In this document: positions 43,855 to 55,571 of the stretch, one piece after another
How the letters are laid out: each line of letters opens with the position of its first letter
Position numbering within the stretch: position 1 is the stretch's first letter
Assembly (NCBI GenBank): GCA_030248295.1
Contig: JASANH010000220.1
Location: forward strand, 496,001 to 560,000
Origin: Mesodorylaimus sp. YZB2_4
Taxonomy: Eukaryota; Nematoda; Enoplea; Dorylaimida; Dorylaimidae
Direction: 5' to 3'
Length of the DNA: 64,000 bases
Notes under the pieces: generated by a model
Told to the model about the DNA's origin: nothing
What the model saw: the letters and a program-made list of their open reading frames with translations, nothing else
Database searches by the model: none
Translations under genes and position numbers: made by a program

Positions 43855-44896
43855 ATGGGAGACCCGAGCTTGTCGGCGCAGGCGCAGTCGCAATCGCAGG
43901 TGGAGAACATGCACGACTGGTGCGAGCGGTTACGAAGAAAAGGCATGCAAAGCCTGATGGAAGAGTTCAACGCGATCAGATCGGAGCCGCTGGCCGGAAC
44001 GACGACGGCGTGCGAGCAGAACGCGACGCTCAATCGATACAACAACATAACGCTGCTGGACAACACGAGGGTGATCCTGAGCGACGGGCTGGCCCAGCAG
44101 TACATCCACGCCAGTTACGTGGACGGCTACAACCGGCAGAAAGCGTACATCATCTCGCAGGTGAGTGCAGGGTGGCAGGTGAGTGCGGCCTGGAATAATG
44201 CCCTCTGTTCAGGCCCCCGTCCCACCGGCCATCGTCGACTACTGGCGGATGGTGTGGCAAGAGCGAATCACGTTGATCGTCTGTCTGACGTCGTTGAAAG
44301 AGCGAGGCGGCGCCAAAGCCGACATCTTCTTCCCGCCCGAAATGTCGAGGCCTTTCCGAGCCGGCCCGTTTCGCATCATTGCCGAGTCGATCAATCCGAT
44401 ACCAGGCCATCGTCGAGTCATGTTGGTCCACTTGCGGCTGACTTGCTGGTTCGCCAAAAGAGGGGCGCCTCCTCGCCTCGTCATCATGATCTACTACGGC
44501 AACTGGCCGGACACGGCGGTAAGTGAGCAGGGGACGGGACGGGCTTCGACCTGCTCCATTCTTGCTTGCTTTCAGGTGCCGCAGGACACGGCCCAATTCC
44601 TCAAGTTCGTTCGGCTGATCAAAATGTTCGAAGTGTGGACAGGGGATCGCGCTCCGCCCGGTGCTCGTCCTCCCGCCTTGGTTCACTGCAGCGCCGGCGT
44701 GGGTCGTTCAGCCACGTTGGTAGCGTGTCGAATCGCTATGGATCAACTCGAGGCCACCGAAATGGTCGACGTGCCCGCCCTCGTGCGAAGAATGCGACGT
44801 CAACGAGCCATGGCCGTCCAAAACGTGCTCCAGTACGTCTTCATCAACCTGCTCGTCGCCGAGGCCACTCGTCAGCGTCGAATGCAGTTCCAGTGA
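43855..44896 (+). CDS. single-domain classical protein tyrosine phosphatase
   Basis: Exons 43855-44160, 44213-44518 and 44576-44896 total 933 nt and 310 aa. ATG 43855 is the first in frame. The motifs run in PTP order: NATLNRYNNI (substrate-recognition loop, usual KNRY reduced to LNRY), YIHASYVDGY, QAPVPPAIVDYWRMVW, WPD acid loop (YYGNWPDTA), the P-loop HCSAGVGRSA with nucleophile Cys242, and a Q loop (MAVQNVLQYVF). All catalytic residues are present, so the enzyme is probably active. There is no signal peptide, transmembrane segment or extra domain, as in the compact PTPs expanded in nematodes. Local GC is high. Introns are 52 and 57 nt. Confidence 0.92.
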
Positions 44897-46433
44897 ACCG
44901 TCGTCCCCGCTCTGATTCCTGATCGTCAGTGACTGAGTGTACGAGTTTGGGTGTCTTGCTGTGTCGATTCGCAAATGTGCCTTGCGAGCGCAATAGAGAA
45001 AATCAGTGTGTCGAATGCGCAAACGAGTTATCGAAAACCTGACAGTCGAGCTAGTCTTTGCTAAAGCGCGTCCTGCTGTCGAAGGAGCGACGTTCGGGGG
45101 ACATTGTTTCCGGGCAGCTCTGTTCGTGTCGGGCAGCGATGACATCGTCAGGACTCATCTCGTTTAGATCTCCACTCCCCTGCACCAGCTTGATTGCGGT
45201 AAGGAAGTGTGCCTTACGAACGTAACTGAGAGATCGTAAGACGACTGGTTCCGTATCACTAAAGGGAGTGTCTGGTGGAGTTTTCGCACCACGCCAAAAA
45301 CCTGACGGCGACGCTCCCACCTGCCGGTTCGTGCAGAGGATCGATTGCTAGATGAGCCTGTACAAGATCAGTGTACTGAAGGCACACACATGTTCCGGTA
45401 AACCCGACAGTCCCGCTTGGCTGGTTCGATCAGTCGCGGCACTTGACCTCTTTGGTGTTCAGGGCTGCGCCGTTCTTCAGGACCGAGACCGAACTTCTCA
45501 TCCCGGACTTCGATGCGCTGCGAGTCTAAAACTCTTACCTGCCAGACAAGTTCTCCCAGGCTCCACGTGTCCGACGCGGCCGTCCAACGATTCGGGTGCC
45601 GTGCCACTGGCATTCGATCTAGCTTCTCCAGTCGATGGTTTGAAGACCAGCAGGGCAGACTAGAAGTTCAGGGTGTAGGGGGTGTAGGGTAAGCCCTGTC
45701 CCATCGTTGGCGAGATACCCTCTGTACTTACTGTCGGGGAAGGCCATGCTGAAAAAACTAAAAGTACTAAAAAAGTGTTACGCTGCCATTACAGGATATT
45801 TTCATTAGTTGACAGAAAATCGAAAAGTTTCTAAGATACATGTTTTCAAATTTGGCGCCACTAGTTCTAATAATTAGCCTAGTCCGAACTATTTCTCACT
45901 CTTTTAAATAGTTTTTTCGCACATCGTTTTTCGAATCCACCACATTTGTGAAACGTTTGCCTACAAATTTTGTGTTTGGAGGCAATTTTGCTGAGAAATA
46001 ATCTAAATATTATGTTTTGGGTGTTTTAGCAATGCATCAATAGAAGCGAATTACATCTAATTCTGTTCGGGCTCGGATATTTTCCAGCCTGGCTGGAGTC
46101 TGAAGTCCACGTTCAGTTATCAGCTGTTTAGGTAAGTTTGGCTTCCAAAATGAATCTATCTAGTTCGACTTTTTCCGTTTTAGTTTTCTCACGCGCTTTA
46201 GTTAGGCCTGTATTTTGTTGTATCACCCCTGCCAGAGATAATGATGCGCAGTAGCCTCTTAGCTATGCCTATCTAGGAATTTTTGCGTTTCATGCCGAAT
46301 CTATGAAACAGCGCGATTTTTCTTCGTTGGCTTATTTCTCTAGCAGTTCCTGTACATTATTGTTTTCTAGGCTTGCCTTCGATTTGTCTTCTCGATCACC
46401 ATTGCGGGTCTGCACCAAAAAATATTGTACAAA
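44897..46433. other. no gene recognised
   Basis: The first half is of ordinary composition and 45750-46400 is AT-rich, ending in the atlastin 5' region. No coding pattern seen. Confidence 0.4.
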
Positions 46434-49400
46434 ATGATCACAAACGGTCCATACCACTCTCAAGTGCACGGCACATTGTCGGCGGACAGTGGCATTTCGA
46501 CTCGAGTTGAAGACGTGCCTTCGTCGTTGGACGAGGAAGGCATAGAGGGAAAAGTAGTCATCGATGAGCCACGCCCCTTGCAAATTATCACCACTGACGA
46601 AGATCGACATACGTTCACGTTGGACAACGAGGCGTTGGCATCGGTTTTGCTCCGGGACGATGTTGTGGATAAGAAAGTGGTCGTCATCTCGGTGGCTGGT
46701 GCATTTCGGAAGGGCAAGTCCTTTCTTTTGAACTTCTTTCTGCGATATTTGCAAGGCGATCGACAGCAGGTGAGTTGAAGACGAGTGCAAGGGACTATTT
46801 TCCAGTCCTGGTTTGTCCTTTTCTTTGCTTTACATGTATCATTATTTAAGGATCGATGGCTGGGTGACGATACGATGCACTTGCGAGGATTTTCTTGGCG
46901 CGGTGGTTGCGAACGTGAGACGTCTGGTATTTTGATGTGGTCGGAACCGTTTTTCGTCAAATTACCGACGGGAGAAGACGTGCGTACGGCTAATCACATG
47001 CATGGATCAGTGGAAGCATGTTCTCGTACTCTTTCTAGATCGTTGTCCTGCTCATGGACACTCAAGGTGCTTTTGACAGCCAGTCCACGGTCAAGGACTG
47101 TGCTACGATATTTGCCTTATCGACCATGATCAGCTCAGTGCAAGTATGTCATCGATGCTGTGGTTTCTTCGAAGGCATGTCATGTCCTTAAATTTCACTT
47201 TCTTTCAGATTTATAATTTGTCGCAGAATGTACAAGAAGATGATTTGCAACATCTGCAATTGTTTACCGAGTATGGGCGTCTGGCTTTACAATCGTCTGA
47301 GGCCAAACCATTTCAAGTATGCAGCTGCTTGTGAAGACCTTTCTGTTTCAAAATTTAAAGTGTATTAACGAAAAATGCACATATTTGAAACATCTCTTGG
47401 CGGGAAGGGGGGGGTTGTTATCAATGCTGTCCGTGTCTCTCGATGAGCAAGCGAGGCAGGCAGGAAGCTGTGAAAAGTGGGTCCAATTTTGCTTCCCAGG
47501 GAAAATTTCGCTGACTGTCAAATGCTCGAAGGCTAAGAAAAGCAAGTAAATTAAAAGGAGCCTCTCTACGTTTACCCCGTTGGTATGGTTTGATAGGGAC
47601 TTGGGGAAAGTGTAGGTTGAAAAAAGAGAATAGGCGGACGGCTCCTATGTGGTCAGCCTGGACCTGGTCTTCCTGTGTAATAGGTGCATTTGGCCTGCGG
47701 AGAAGATAGTGTATCTGGCTGTCTTAACTGGCCGCCTTATTCACGGAGCAGTATGTGGTTGCCTTGACTGGCCGCCGTACAGCGTATCAGTTGCCTTCGT
47801 TGGCCGCTCGATGCACACCTCCATGTGAGGCAGAAACCCGGCGGGTTGATGTCTTTAGCACCTACGACTAGGAGGCCTGCGTGGAGGGTTTTTGAGACAG
47901 TCCGCTCCCCGCGGTATCTTCTCCAATGTAGGGCTATTCCGCCTATTACACCTGTTCCTGGTGAAGGGGCACGTTACACAAGAATTGATTCATTGGGTAG
48001 CTAGTCGACCACCGAGTCGCGGGTCTTGGATTTGTTGTGGACTCGTTCTCTCCTGATAGCTGAAACTGCTAGCTACTGCAGACTGTAGCTAGTTCTGTTT
48101 CAGACGTTGACGTTCTTGGTTCGCGATTGGAGTTTTCCATACGAAGCAGACTACGGATTTGATGGTGGTGCGACAATTCTGGAGCGCAGATTACAAGTGA
48201 GTGAAGATATTAGTTGTGGTCACGTCCTTATTTCACCTTCGTTATGCACGTAGGTGTCGGACAAACAGCACCAGGAATTGCAACAGCTTCGTCAGCACAT
48301 TCGTTTGTGCTTTTCCGATATCAATTGCTTCTTGATGCCGCACCCGGGGTTGCGAGTGGCTACGAATCCGCATTTCAAGGGCCAGTTGTCTGGTATGATT
48401 TTTTGTTGCCGTTTTTCATTCTTCTACTCTGAACTCTTTTCTTTTATTCAGAAATCGAGCCTGAGTTCAAAAAGCAGCTAAAAGTATTTGTTCCTCGGCT
48501 ACTGTCGCCGGATGGTGTAGTGCTTAAAGAAGTGAATGGCCAAAGAGTCACTGCGCGAGAATTGATGGCATATTTTCATGCTTACATCAACATTTTTCAA
48601 GGTGAAGATCTGCCCGAACCGAAGTCGATGCTGCTGGTATGTAGGCGCTGCTGCCGTGTGTCGAGACTGCGCACTAAACGCATATTTTATAGGCCACTGC
48701 GGAAGCTAACAATTTGGCTGCTTTGGCCGTTGCGAAAGCGGAATATGTTCGAGGAATGGAAGAAGTATGCGGTGGAGATACACCTTATATGTCATCAGCC
48801 CAGTTGGACGAATATCACGAGGCGTATAGAATGGAAGCCGTGCGCAAGTTCAAAGAAACCCGAAAAATGGGAAGCGAAGATTTCAGTCAAACGTTTTTGG
48901 AAAAGTTGGATGGTGAAATTTGGGTAATGTTGGGTGCAGTTATTTTAGAATGAAAGTTCGCACTTGGCTCTTGTTTTAGGAAACTTATGAAAATTTTGTG
49001 AAGGTCAATAATGGGAAGAACTTGTTTCGTTCGGCGCGCACACCAGCTGTTTTGTTCGTATTATTGGTCATCGTGTATGTGTGCCAGGAAATATTTCAAT
49101 TTCTTTACCTCGACGCAATCGCTAAATTATGCGGTGCCTTACTGGGCTTGATTTTCATGACGCTTTCTCTTTGGGGATACACAAGGTATGTGTGGCTGGT
49201 GGTGAGAGATGTAGAGAAGCTGGCCATATCGGCCATCTGAGGTTTTTCTGTGCCTCCATCATCACCTTCGGTTTTTTCAGGTACAGTGGCAATCTGCGCG
49301 AAGTTGGGCAAGCCATCGATGAGTTGGCGACGGTATTGTGGGAGAACGTAAGCTTTTCTTTTCTTTTGTGGGTCAAGCCCCGTGCCCCTCCCTCCAGTCT

Positions 49401-50067
49401 CCCCGCGGGACTTCCAACCCCTTTCGCCTAGTTATAGCCGGCCAGCAGTCATGACATGATAAGCGGAGCCGTGAAGTGACCAGATCTCACGGCAGCTTCC
49501 CTCTGTGCGTCTCCACTAGGAGCACCTCGAGACAAGGACATCCTGTGCCTTCACCAGCGTCCCAGGATGATATTGGGCGAGAAGGGGTGCCTTCCCGGTG
49601 GGTGTTCGAGAATCAGTGTCCTGATTCTCTACTCGTTCGGCGTCCGCCTCTTGACGGTACTGAGTGCCAGGTATGCAAGGCCAGCGACGGGCTTACTAAA
49701 CTGCCGCCCTCAGTCGTAACAGAACTGCGCCCCCCCCCCTTCAGGGTTGCTTGCCCAACCAATGCTGGACCGACGCCTTTTAAAAGCAGCTGAGCCACCG
49801 CGGCTCTAGTTCTGCAGCGTAACTTTTTTGCTGCTTCTGGGGTTGCTAAAATGAGTTCTTATCTTGCAGATACTGTCACCTGCTTCCGACTATTTGATGA
49901 AGGAAGGTGTGAAACACGCGGTGACCTTGCAGCAGAAACTAAACGAACCACCAGAAAATGGTCCTGTCCGTCGTTCGACCAGCTCGGTCGTAAGTCGTGG
50001 CACTAGCCGTACTATCAGCAGTACGTCTTCAGTCGGTGCTCCGGCCATGGTCAAAAAACGAAATTAA
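46434..50067 (+). CDS. ATL: atlastin (dynamin-like ER-fusion GTPase)
   Basis: Eleven exons: 46434-46769, 46851-46979, 47039-47143, 47209-47316, 48104-48196, 48254-48392, 48452-48636, 48693-48923, 48980-49185, 49281-49347 and 49870-50067; 1797 nt and 598 aa. It fuses ER tubules homotypically. The GTPase domain has the P loop [14 protein letters not shown], switch residues near [10 protein letters not shown], the DTQGAFD G3 motif and the RD motif in [11 protein letters not shown]. The helical bundle ([31 protein letters not shown]) is followed by two hydrophobic segments ([13 protein letters not shown] and [18 protein letters not shown]) and the C-terminal amphipathic helix region [21 protein letters not shown]. 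The tail is Ser-rich and ends MVKKRN. Intron 4 (787 nt) and intron 10 (522 nt, with a dispersed repeat) are unusually long for this window. Confidence 0.97.
47700..47815. repeat. short imperfect tandem repeat in atlastin intron 4
   Basis: Three units share a TGGCCGCC-type core preceded by TTGCCTT(G/C)-like sequence, spaced about 45 nt (CTTAACTGGCCGCC, TTGACTGGCCGCC, TTCGTTGGCCGCT). Confidence 0.5.
49440..49805. repeat. dispersed repeat, rearranged copy (atlastin intron 10)
   Basis: Shares GCCGGCCAGCAGTC and CTCTGTGCGTCTCCACTAGG with the copies at 30955 and 51640. It ends with GAGCCACCGCGGCT, the reverse complement of the family's start, so two fragments in opposite orientation are joined. 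Confidence 0.55.
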
Positions 50068-50420
50068 TGAGAGGCCTTTTCGAGATAGATTTTGCGTGGT
50101 ATGAATCTATGCACTGGGATGTTTTCCGTAGCTGATGTGTGCAGTGCTATGACCTGGTTTGGCTGGCGTGGTTTTGGGTTGATGACATTTCTACTGAACC
50201 TGAGATAGTTGTGGTATTGCTCAAATCCTTGCGTGTGCTCTTGGTAGGCAGTCGATGATACGATCCGATGATTAGAGTGCCTCGTGTGATATATTTTCTA
50301 GGACAGACTAGTAAAAGATGATTGCTTAGAAAGACATGTCTTGTGAGGGAATCGATTGTCGAAAGAATACTTGGAGTGAAGAATAGGATTGGAGAACAGG
50401 GTGATCTGATTTTAGCATTA

Positions 50421-51068
50421 ATGTCGTGCGATATGAGTCCAGCCCCAAAACGGTCCGATGATGCCCCGCCACGAGACTCGTCAGCGAATCGAGGAACGGA
50501 TGAAAATGTGGAAGGTAAGTGGGTCCTTTGGTTAATAAGACACGTTGACGAATAGTTAGATTTTCAGCTCCACATGACGTGGTGATAAACGCTAATTTGG
50601 ACAGTGATAGCGAAGCGAGTGAGAATGAAGCGGCGCTCGGAAATAACGGTCAGTTGGAGAACGATGGTTATCAATTGCTGTCGGCGGAAGCGAGTGCGCC
50701 TGCTGAGATTGTGAGTGGAGGAGACGTTCAATTGAATGAGGATGCGGGGGTTGAAAGAATCGAGACGAGCTCGACTGGCCATCGAGATGAGCCAGTGCTG
50801 GATCCCGATCTCCTTATCCCGCATAAACCGCGCTGGGACAGTGTGGCGATGGATGCAGGTAGGGAATGTGACGATGTATCAGTTAAGGTCTCTTACAGGC
50901 GTATGTTTTCTAGATAAAGTGGAGGATATCAAATCGCGCATGGCCGCATTTGTACTGCCTCCAAACCAGCACCCGTCGTGGGCATTGGATGTGTCTGAAG
51001 AGGACTGGAAAGAACATTTGTTGCAGAAAATAAGAAAGAGGACTGACCAAGAAGCGACGAAGGACTAA
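50421..51068 (+). CDS. MEA1: male-enhanced antigen 1 (MEA1) homologue
   Basis: Exons 50421-50514, 50568-50858 and 50914-51068 total 540 nt and 179 aa. The acidic, disordered N-terminal half (NLDSDSEASENEAALG) contains a GYQLL block like the family's GYxPL element. The C-terminal block MDADKVEDIKSRMAAFVLPP ... PSWALDVSEEDWKEHL matches the MEA1 signature of a helix, a proline-rich turn and a W-x(n)-W helix. MEA1 is a small conserved protein first noted in testis whose biochemical role is unclear. It lies about 350 nt after atlastin on the same strand. Confidence 0.82.
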
Positions 51069-51639
51069 TTGGGGTGGGGGTCGTTTCTTACTGTACATAG
51101 GAACATTCCGGTGTCTATGTAGTTTTTTGCTTGTCGAATATGCTTCTAGGGTTTTTAATGTACATTATGCGCCTGAGTATAAATTGGTTATCAGGTCTAC
51201 TGTAGTGCTGTCTCACTGTCGTGGGTTGCTGCGCATGAGGGGGGGGGTAACACTGATGAAACAGCTTTCACAGCATTTTCCAGACTGAATCGCGTGATAG
51301 CTGTGGAGGGCATGCATGCACGCCACTGCATCAGATATACCCATAAGAATAAACTGCAGGTAGACATGGATTTCAGTCGCCGTTCTACATCGTTCGGCTC
51401 CAGCCAGCGATTTTTACTAAAGCCAAAGTCGGATAGCTGGCTTGGCGATTGTGAAATCAGGGAGGTTTGGACGATGAGCCAGCGCGACCTGCTGATCGTC
51501 AGTGTTGTAAATTTGACTAGCAAATAGCCTACGGGGGAGGGGGTGACGCTGAGGTGGCTAATTTCTGAAGGAGTTGGTCCCTCCTTGGAGCGGCAGTGTC
51601 ATCGTTTTTCTTTAAAAATTTGTGTGTGCTGAAGCCCGG

Positions 51640-51970
51640 CTTTGCCAATAGCCGGCCAGCAGTCAAACCTTCTAAGCAAGGCAGCATCCCTCTGCGTGTC
51701 TCTACTAGGAGGCACCTCCGCACGAGGGAATCCTGGACTGCGCACCGACTTCCTCGGACGATGGCGGGTGGGCTTTGAACCCTGTCGATGTTGGGCAGCC
51801 AAGACTGTCTCCTCGTTTGGCTTCCGTCTCTCCACTCGGAGCACCTCAACGGTACTGCGGGAGTCATCCACGGCCTAGCGTCGGTTTGTGGCTCGCAAAC
51901 TGACCTCCGTCACCGGGGATCGAACTCGGGACGAGTCAGACAGTCACTCGCTCGCAAGATATACGGAGTC
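51640..51970 (+). repeat. dispersed repeat, copy 3
   Basis: Matches 30955-31560 over GCCAATAGCCGGCCAGCAGTC, GACTTCCTCGGACGATGGCG and the B-box-like GGGGATCGAACTCGGGACGAG, without the internal duplication seen in copy 1. Confidence 0.75.
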
Positions 51971-52524
51971 CTTGTTGGCCTTGTACAGTCTCCCTCTAGG
52001 CGACTTCCACCTAGGTACTGTCGGCGCGGGCCGAGTGGGGAATCAGCTTCTCTCCCGTCATCATCCTCCCACAGGGAGTCCCAAAGTATGCCCGCGAATG
52101 ATTCGTAAGGCGACTGCGGGTCAGGGCTACAGTAGCGCTAATCAGGTATGGCACTATGCGGCCAAGTAAGCAATACCAACACTGATATACCAAAAACACA
52201 GCACACTATTCTGTTCTAATCAGTCTCGCAAGGTATGCCCTTGCCAACAAGTTTTTTATTGCCGCACAAGCACAAACAGCATGCAGTAGTGCACGCTATT
52301 AGGGGGGGGGGCACTGCATGCCTGATAGGGAGTGCCCAAGCATGCCTCCACGCTTCCGCCAACTACATGGGCAGATCAACCATGGATGATCCAAGTATGT
52401 GACCTTGAAACAGAAACAGATAGGAGCAATCTCGTTTGCGCCCAGAGCGGCGCGTCAGATGTGCAAACGTAGGCAATTTTTCAGTGTCAGCAGAGGCATG
52501 CTTAGTGCATACAAAACGAGTAGC

Positions 52525-52596
52525 AGGTTCCACCGAGATTTGAACTCGGATTGCTGGATTCAAAGTCCAGAGTGCTAACCATTACACCATGGAACC
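52525..52596 (-). tRNA. tRNA-Gln: tRNA-Gln (TTG)
   Basis: A 72-nt cloverleaf on the minus strand: acceptor GGTTCCA pairs with TGGAACC plus discriminator T; D arm GTGTAATGGTTAGCAC; anticodon arm CTGGACTTTGAATCCAG with anticodon TTG (reads CAA); T arm CGAGTTCAAATCTCG. All stems close and the A and B boxes are intact. There is no intron and, as usual in eukaryotes, no encoded CCA. This is the only convincing tRNA gene in the window. Confidence 0.97.
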
Positions 52597-54035
52597 ACTT
52601 ACCTTAAGTGGAATGTTTTTTTATGGCATGGAATTTCCTGCATTTTCAATCGCTGCCTACCCATGACGTCATTGACCAGTCTCACGTCAAGCATGTGTTT
52701 CGTATCCCTGCATTCGCCTAGACTACTCTGTTCCAACTCCCACGCCTGGCAGTGCCTCCAAAGTCACTACGACGGTACCTCACAGATGAGAGGCTGGAGA
52801 CAAACGAGTAAACAACCAGCAAATTCTGGCAGTCTAGTCACCATTGTCTTAGAAACGGGTGTTAGGTCCAGGATGCCCCTTTTACTAGGTCAATGTTGCG
52901 AGTCCATCTCTGACTGGCCGCAGGTTTGTAGCCTGGCTAAATCACTCATTGAACCAGGCTCCACACCAATAAAACTCATGTAGCTCACGATCAGCTAATC
53001 TTCGGAGGCAAAGCTGCTTCTTGCGATTAGAGCAGACGTTACTCGCTCGAGATTTGTCGCCTGTCGCCTTTGCACCTGGTACTCTTGGACACGATAGATG
53101 GCCACAGGCGCCCACTTGATCACATTTTTGCGTCAGATCATTCGACACACATTCAAGCAGCATCCACGCCAGGCAACACGTGCCACAGATCTCTCTCATC
53201 ACAGATCGGCGTTCGTTCTCGCCCGCTCACGTCGCTCCTCGGTTGAACACTTTAACGAGTTCCATAGTCGATGGTCGTTTCTTCGGCTCCATGTTCTAGC
53301 ACTTCTTCACGATGCCGACAACTGGAGACGCCGGTGTCACGACAAAATATCCTGGACACAATTCGACAAAAATCCTGGACCTAAAATGTCCTACTGAAAT
53401 TGTCTTGCTATGTGCAAAAGGGCCCCAACTGCTACATTAATAATTTCTTTTGTCGAGAACAAAATACTGAGAGTTCTGGGAGAACAGCTCCCAAATTGTT
53501 CGCTGTTCCAAAGACGATTATTCGATGCTGAGCTGGAACTGTCAAACAGCAAAAATCGCTCTCCCCGCCAAAGTAGTCGCATATTGCTCCGGAATCTCGA
53601 AATCAAGGTGATAAGAACAACTTAGCTGGAGCATTTTCTCGCTGACGCACACGTTGTGCTCTTCTCTTCATGCTGCTCAAAGACGGCATTTAATCAGCAA
53701 TTTCTTGAACTTACAGTAGACCTCCAGTACTGTGAGAAAATCGAGTTTCTGTAGATAATTCTTACTGCCCTTGGAGCTTGGTTTTGGGTCTTTGCCGCAC
53801 TTGTCGTATGGTTGTGTCCACGCCCGCTCGCCACGCCTACGAGGCTCACGTAATGTTACTCATGCTAGCAGCTCTTATTGTAATCCCTCCTAAAACTAGA
53901 GAATCTGCAAGAAGTTTTCAGCACACCTTTTTGACCAAACTGATATACAAAATTCAGTGCATCAGTGACGATCCCAGACGCCAAAAGCGCAAAAGACGAG
54001 CCGAGCATTCATTCTTTTTAATGCCTTCCCTTGAA
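52597..54035. other. no gene recognised
   Basis: Only frames shorter than about 145 codons, without domains. The right end is the 3' flank of the UGT gene. Confidence 0.35.
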
Positions 54036-55571
54036 CTACAGCACAAGAGTGTAGAAAACTGCAAGAAGCCCCATGAACAGGGCTGTCATATCCACAATCC
54101 AGTCAGTGACCAGGACAGACATGCTCGATCCCATTGGACTAACATGATCTCTCAGACGCCTTTCGTTCTTGTGTTGGAGAAAGAAATTCAACTGGGATGT
54201 GAGTAAGTCCAATGGATTCCTGATCCGATCGCTCAGCTGGTCTTGCAGCCTTCGAGCAGCCATTCCGTACCGCCCGTCGTCTAGAACCCGTTTTATGGTC
54301 TCGTGGACTAGTGTCGCGGACAAGTTCATTTTGTCCAAGTAATCTCCGAATCCGCGGTAGCGAGAGATGGCCGTGTTGCGATATTGTTCAGCGAACATGG
54401 GCATTGACACTGCTGGCACTCGGGAGCAGATAGTTTCTCGCATACTCTTCAGACCCATGTGGCTGATGAAGAGCTTTGTGCTAGGATGGCTTAGTATGGC
54501 TGCTTGAGGTACCCATGATTGCAGGAGCACATGCGATGGAATATTTTCTGGCCGAACCGATTTGGAAGCGAATTGCCAAATGATTCGGTACTGAGACAAC
54601 TTGGCGAAGGCGTCCATGAAGGCGGGGATGGCTCCAGATGGGGCGTACGTCCAATCAGCGTAGTGCCCCATGGCGAACAAGACCGTTCCACGGCTCGTTG
54701 GGTCCTCCATGAAGGTTCTGAGTTGCTCGGGTAGGAAAGTATCATTCGGACAGGCTAAGTCCAAACTGAACGTGTCGAAGGTGGTGGACTGTGTGAAATC
54801 GAGTCCTGTAGTCACAGAGCTTACTGCGAACAGACTGTTCTGTGCGAGAATATTGGAATTTATTTGGGGAACACCCCAAAATGGAAACAAATAATTCAAA
54901 ATCATTTCTGCCATACTGAACTGAAACATGTCGACTGTGTTCCAGAGGCGGTAATAAAAATTAGAAGGATCATAGAACGGTTGGCGGAAGCTGGCCATAG
55001 TGGCCATAGGAACAACAGCGCCGCGGTGTTTTAGTGAATTAGGGAGGAGAATGGTGGTACTGAAATCTACAGCGACTACACCTCGATCGGACCAGACTTC
55101 TTTGACAGCTATTAATCCGCAGGCGGCGACGAAATTGTCCACAAAAACAACATCCCATGGCTCGTTGACGATCTCATAGAATGCCTTGCGGGTCGAGTCC
55201 TGGGACAGAATGCCAACGCATACGTTTGTGGTGGCCTTCCAGGGGAACAGCATTCCAAACGGACTCGTTACTTGCCTAGTCCATAAGATCTTGGCCAAAT
55301 CAGATAGCTTTTCTTGACTAGAATCCGTATCTTCGTGCTTGTTTCTGATGACACGATCGATCACTCCGGCCTTATTGTGGCATTCTTGCTTGGGATCGTC
55401 GATCAGTTGAAGCATGTGGACCTCGTGCCCAGCACTCCTCAAGGCTTCGGCCGCCCGGTACATGGACTTGGTATGACTGGCACCATCGTGCGCAGGGACG
55501 AATAAGATGCGCGCCGTATGACAAAGCAGGATGCTGTGGGCCATCAGCAGCGTGCCAAGACATCCTGACAT
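54036..55571 (-). CDS. UDP-glycosyltransferase (UGT), ER-membrane type
   Basis: An intronless frame of 511 aa from ATG 55571. The N-terminal signal peptide (MSGCLGTLLMAHSILLCHTA) leads into RILFVPAHDGASH, with the catalytic-base His, and AGHEVHMLQ. The donor-binding half has GTVLFAMGHYADW, LLQSWVPQAAILSHP and FISHMGLKSMRET, the UGT signature with SHMG where HGG is usual, and PMFAEQYRNT for the PxxxDQ element. A C-terminal hydrophobic segment (MTALFMGLLAVFYTLVL) could anchor it, but the usual basic cytosolic tail is missing. The family conjugates lipophilic compounds or toxicants with a UDP-sugar. The altered HGG and DQ positions make sugar specificity, and even activity, uncertain. The lack of introns is unusual in this window. 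Confidence 0.9.
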   Translation of the reverse strand: MSGCLGTLLMAHSILLCHTARILFVPAHDGASHTKSMYRAAEALRSAGHEVHMLQLIDDPKQECHNKAGVIDRVIRNKHEDTDSSQEKLSDLAKILWTRQVTSPFGMLFPWKATTNVCVGILSQDSTRKAFYEIVNEPWDVVFVDNFVAACGLIAVKEVWSDRGVVAVDFSTTILLPNSLKHRGAVVPMATMASFRQPFYDPSNFYYRLWNTVDMFQFSMAEMILNYLFPFWGVPQINSNILAQNSLFAVSSVTTGLDFTQSTTFDTFSLDLACPNDTFLPEQLRTFMEDPTSRGTVLFAMGHYADWTYAPSGAIPAFMDAFAKLSQYRIIWQFASKSVRPENIPSHVLLQSWVPQAAILSHPSTKLFISHMGLKSMRETICSRVPAVSMPMFAEQYRNTAISRYRGFGDYLDKMNLSATLVHETIKRVLDDGRYGMAARRLQDQLSDRIRNPLDLLTSQLNFFLQHKNERRLRDHVSPMGSSMSVLVTDWIVDMTALFMGLLAVFYTLVL

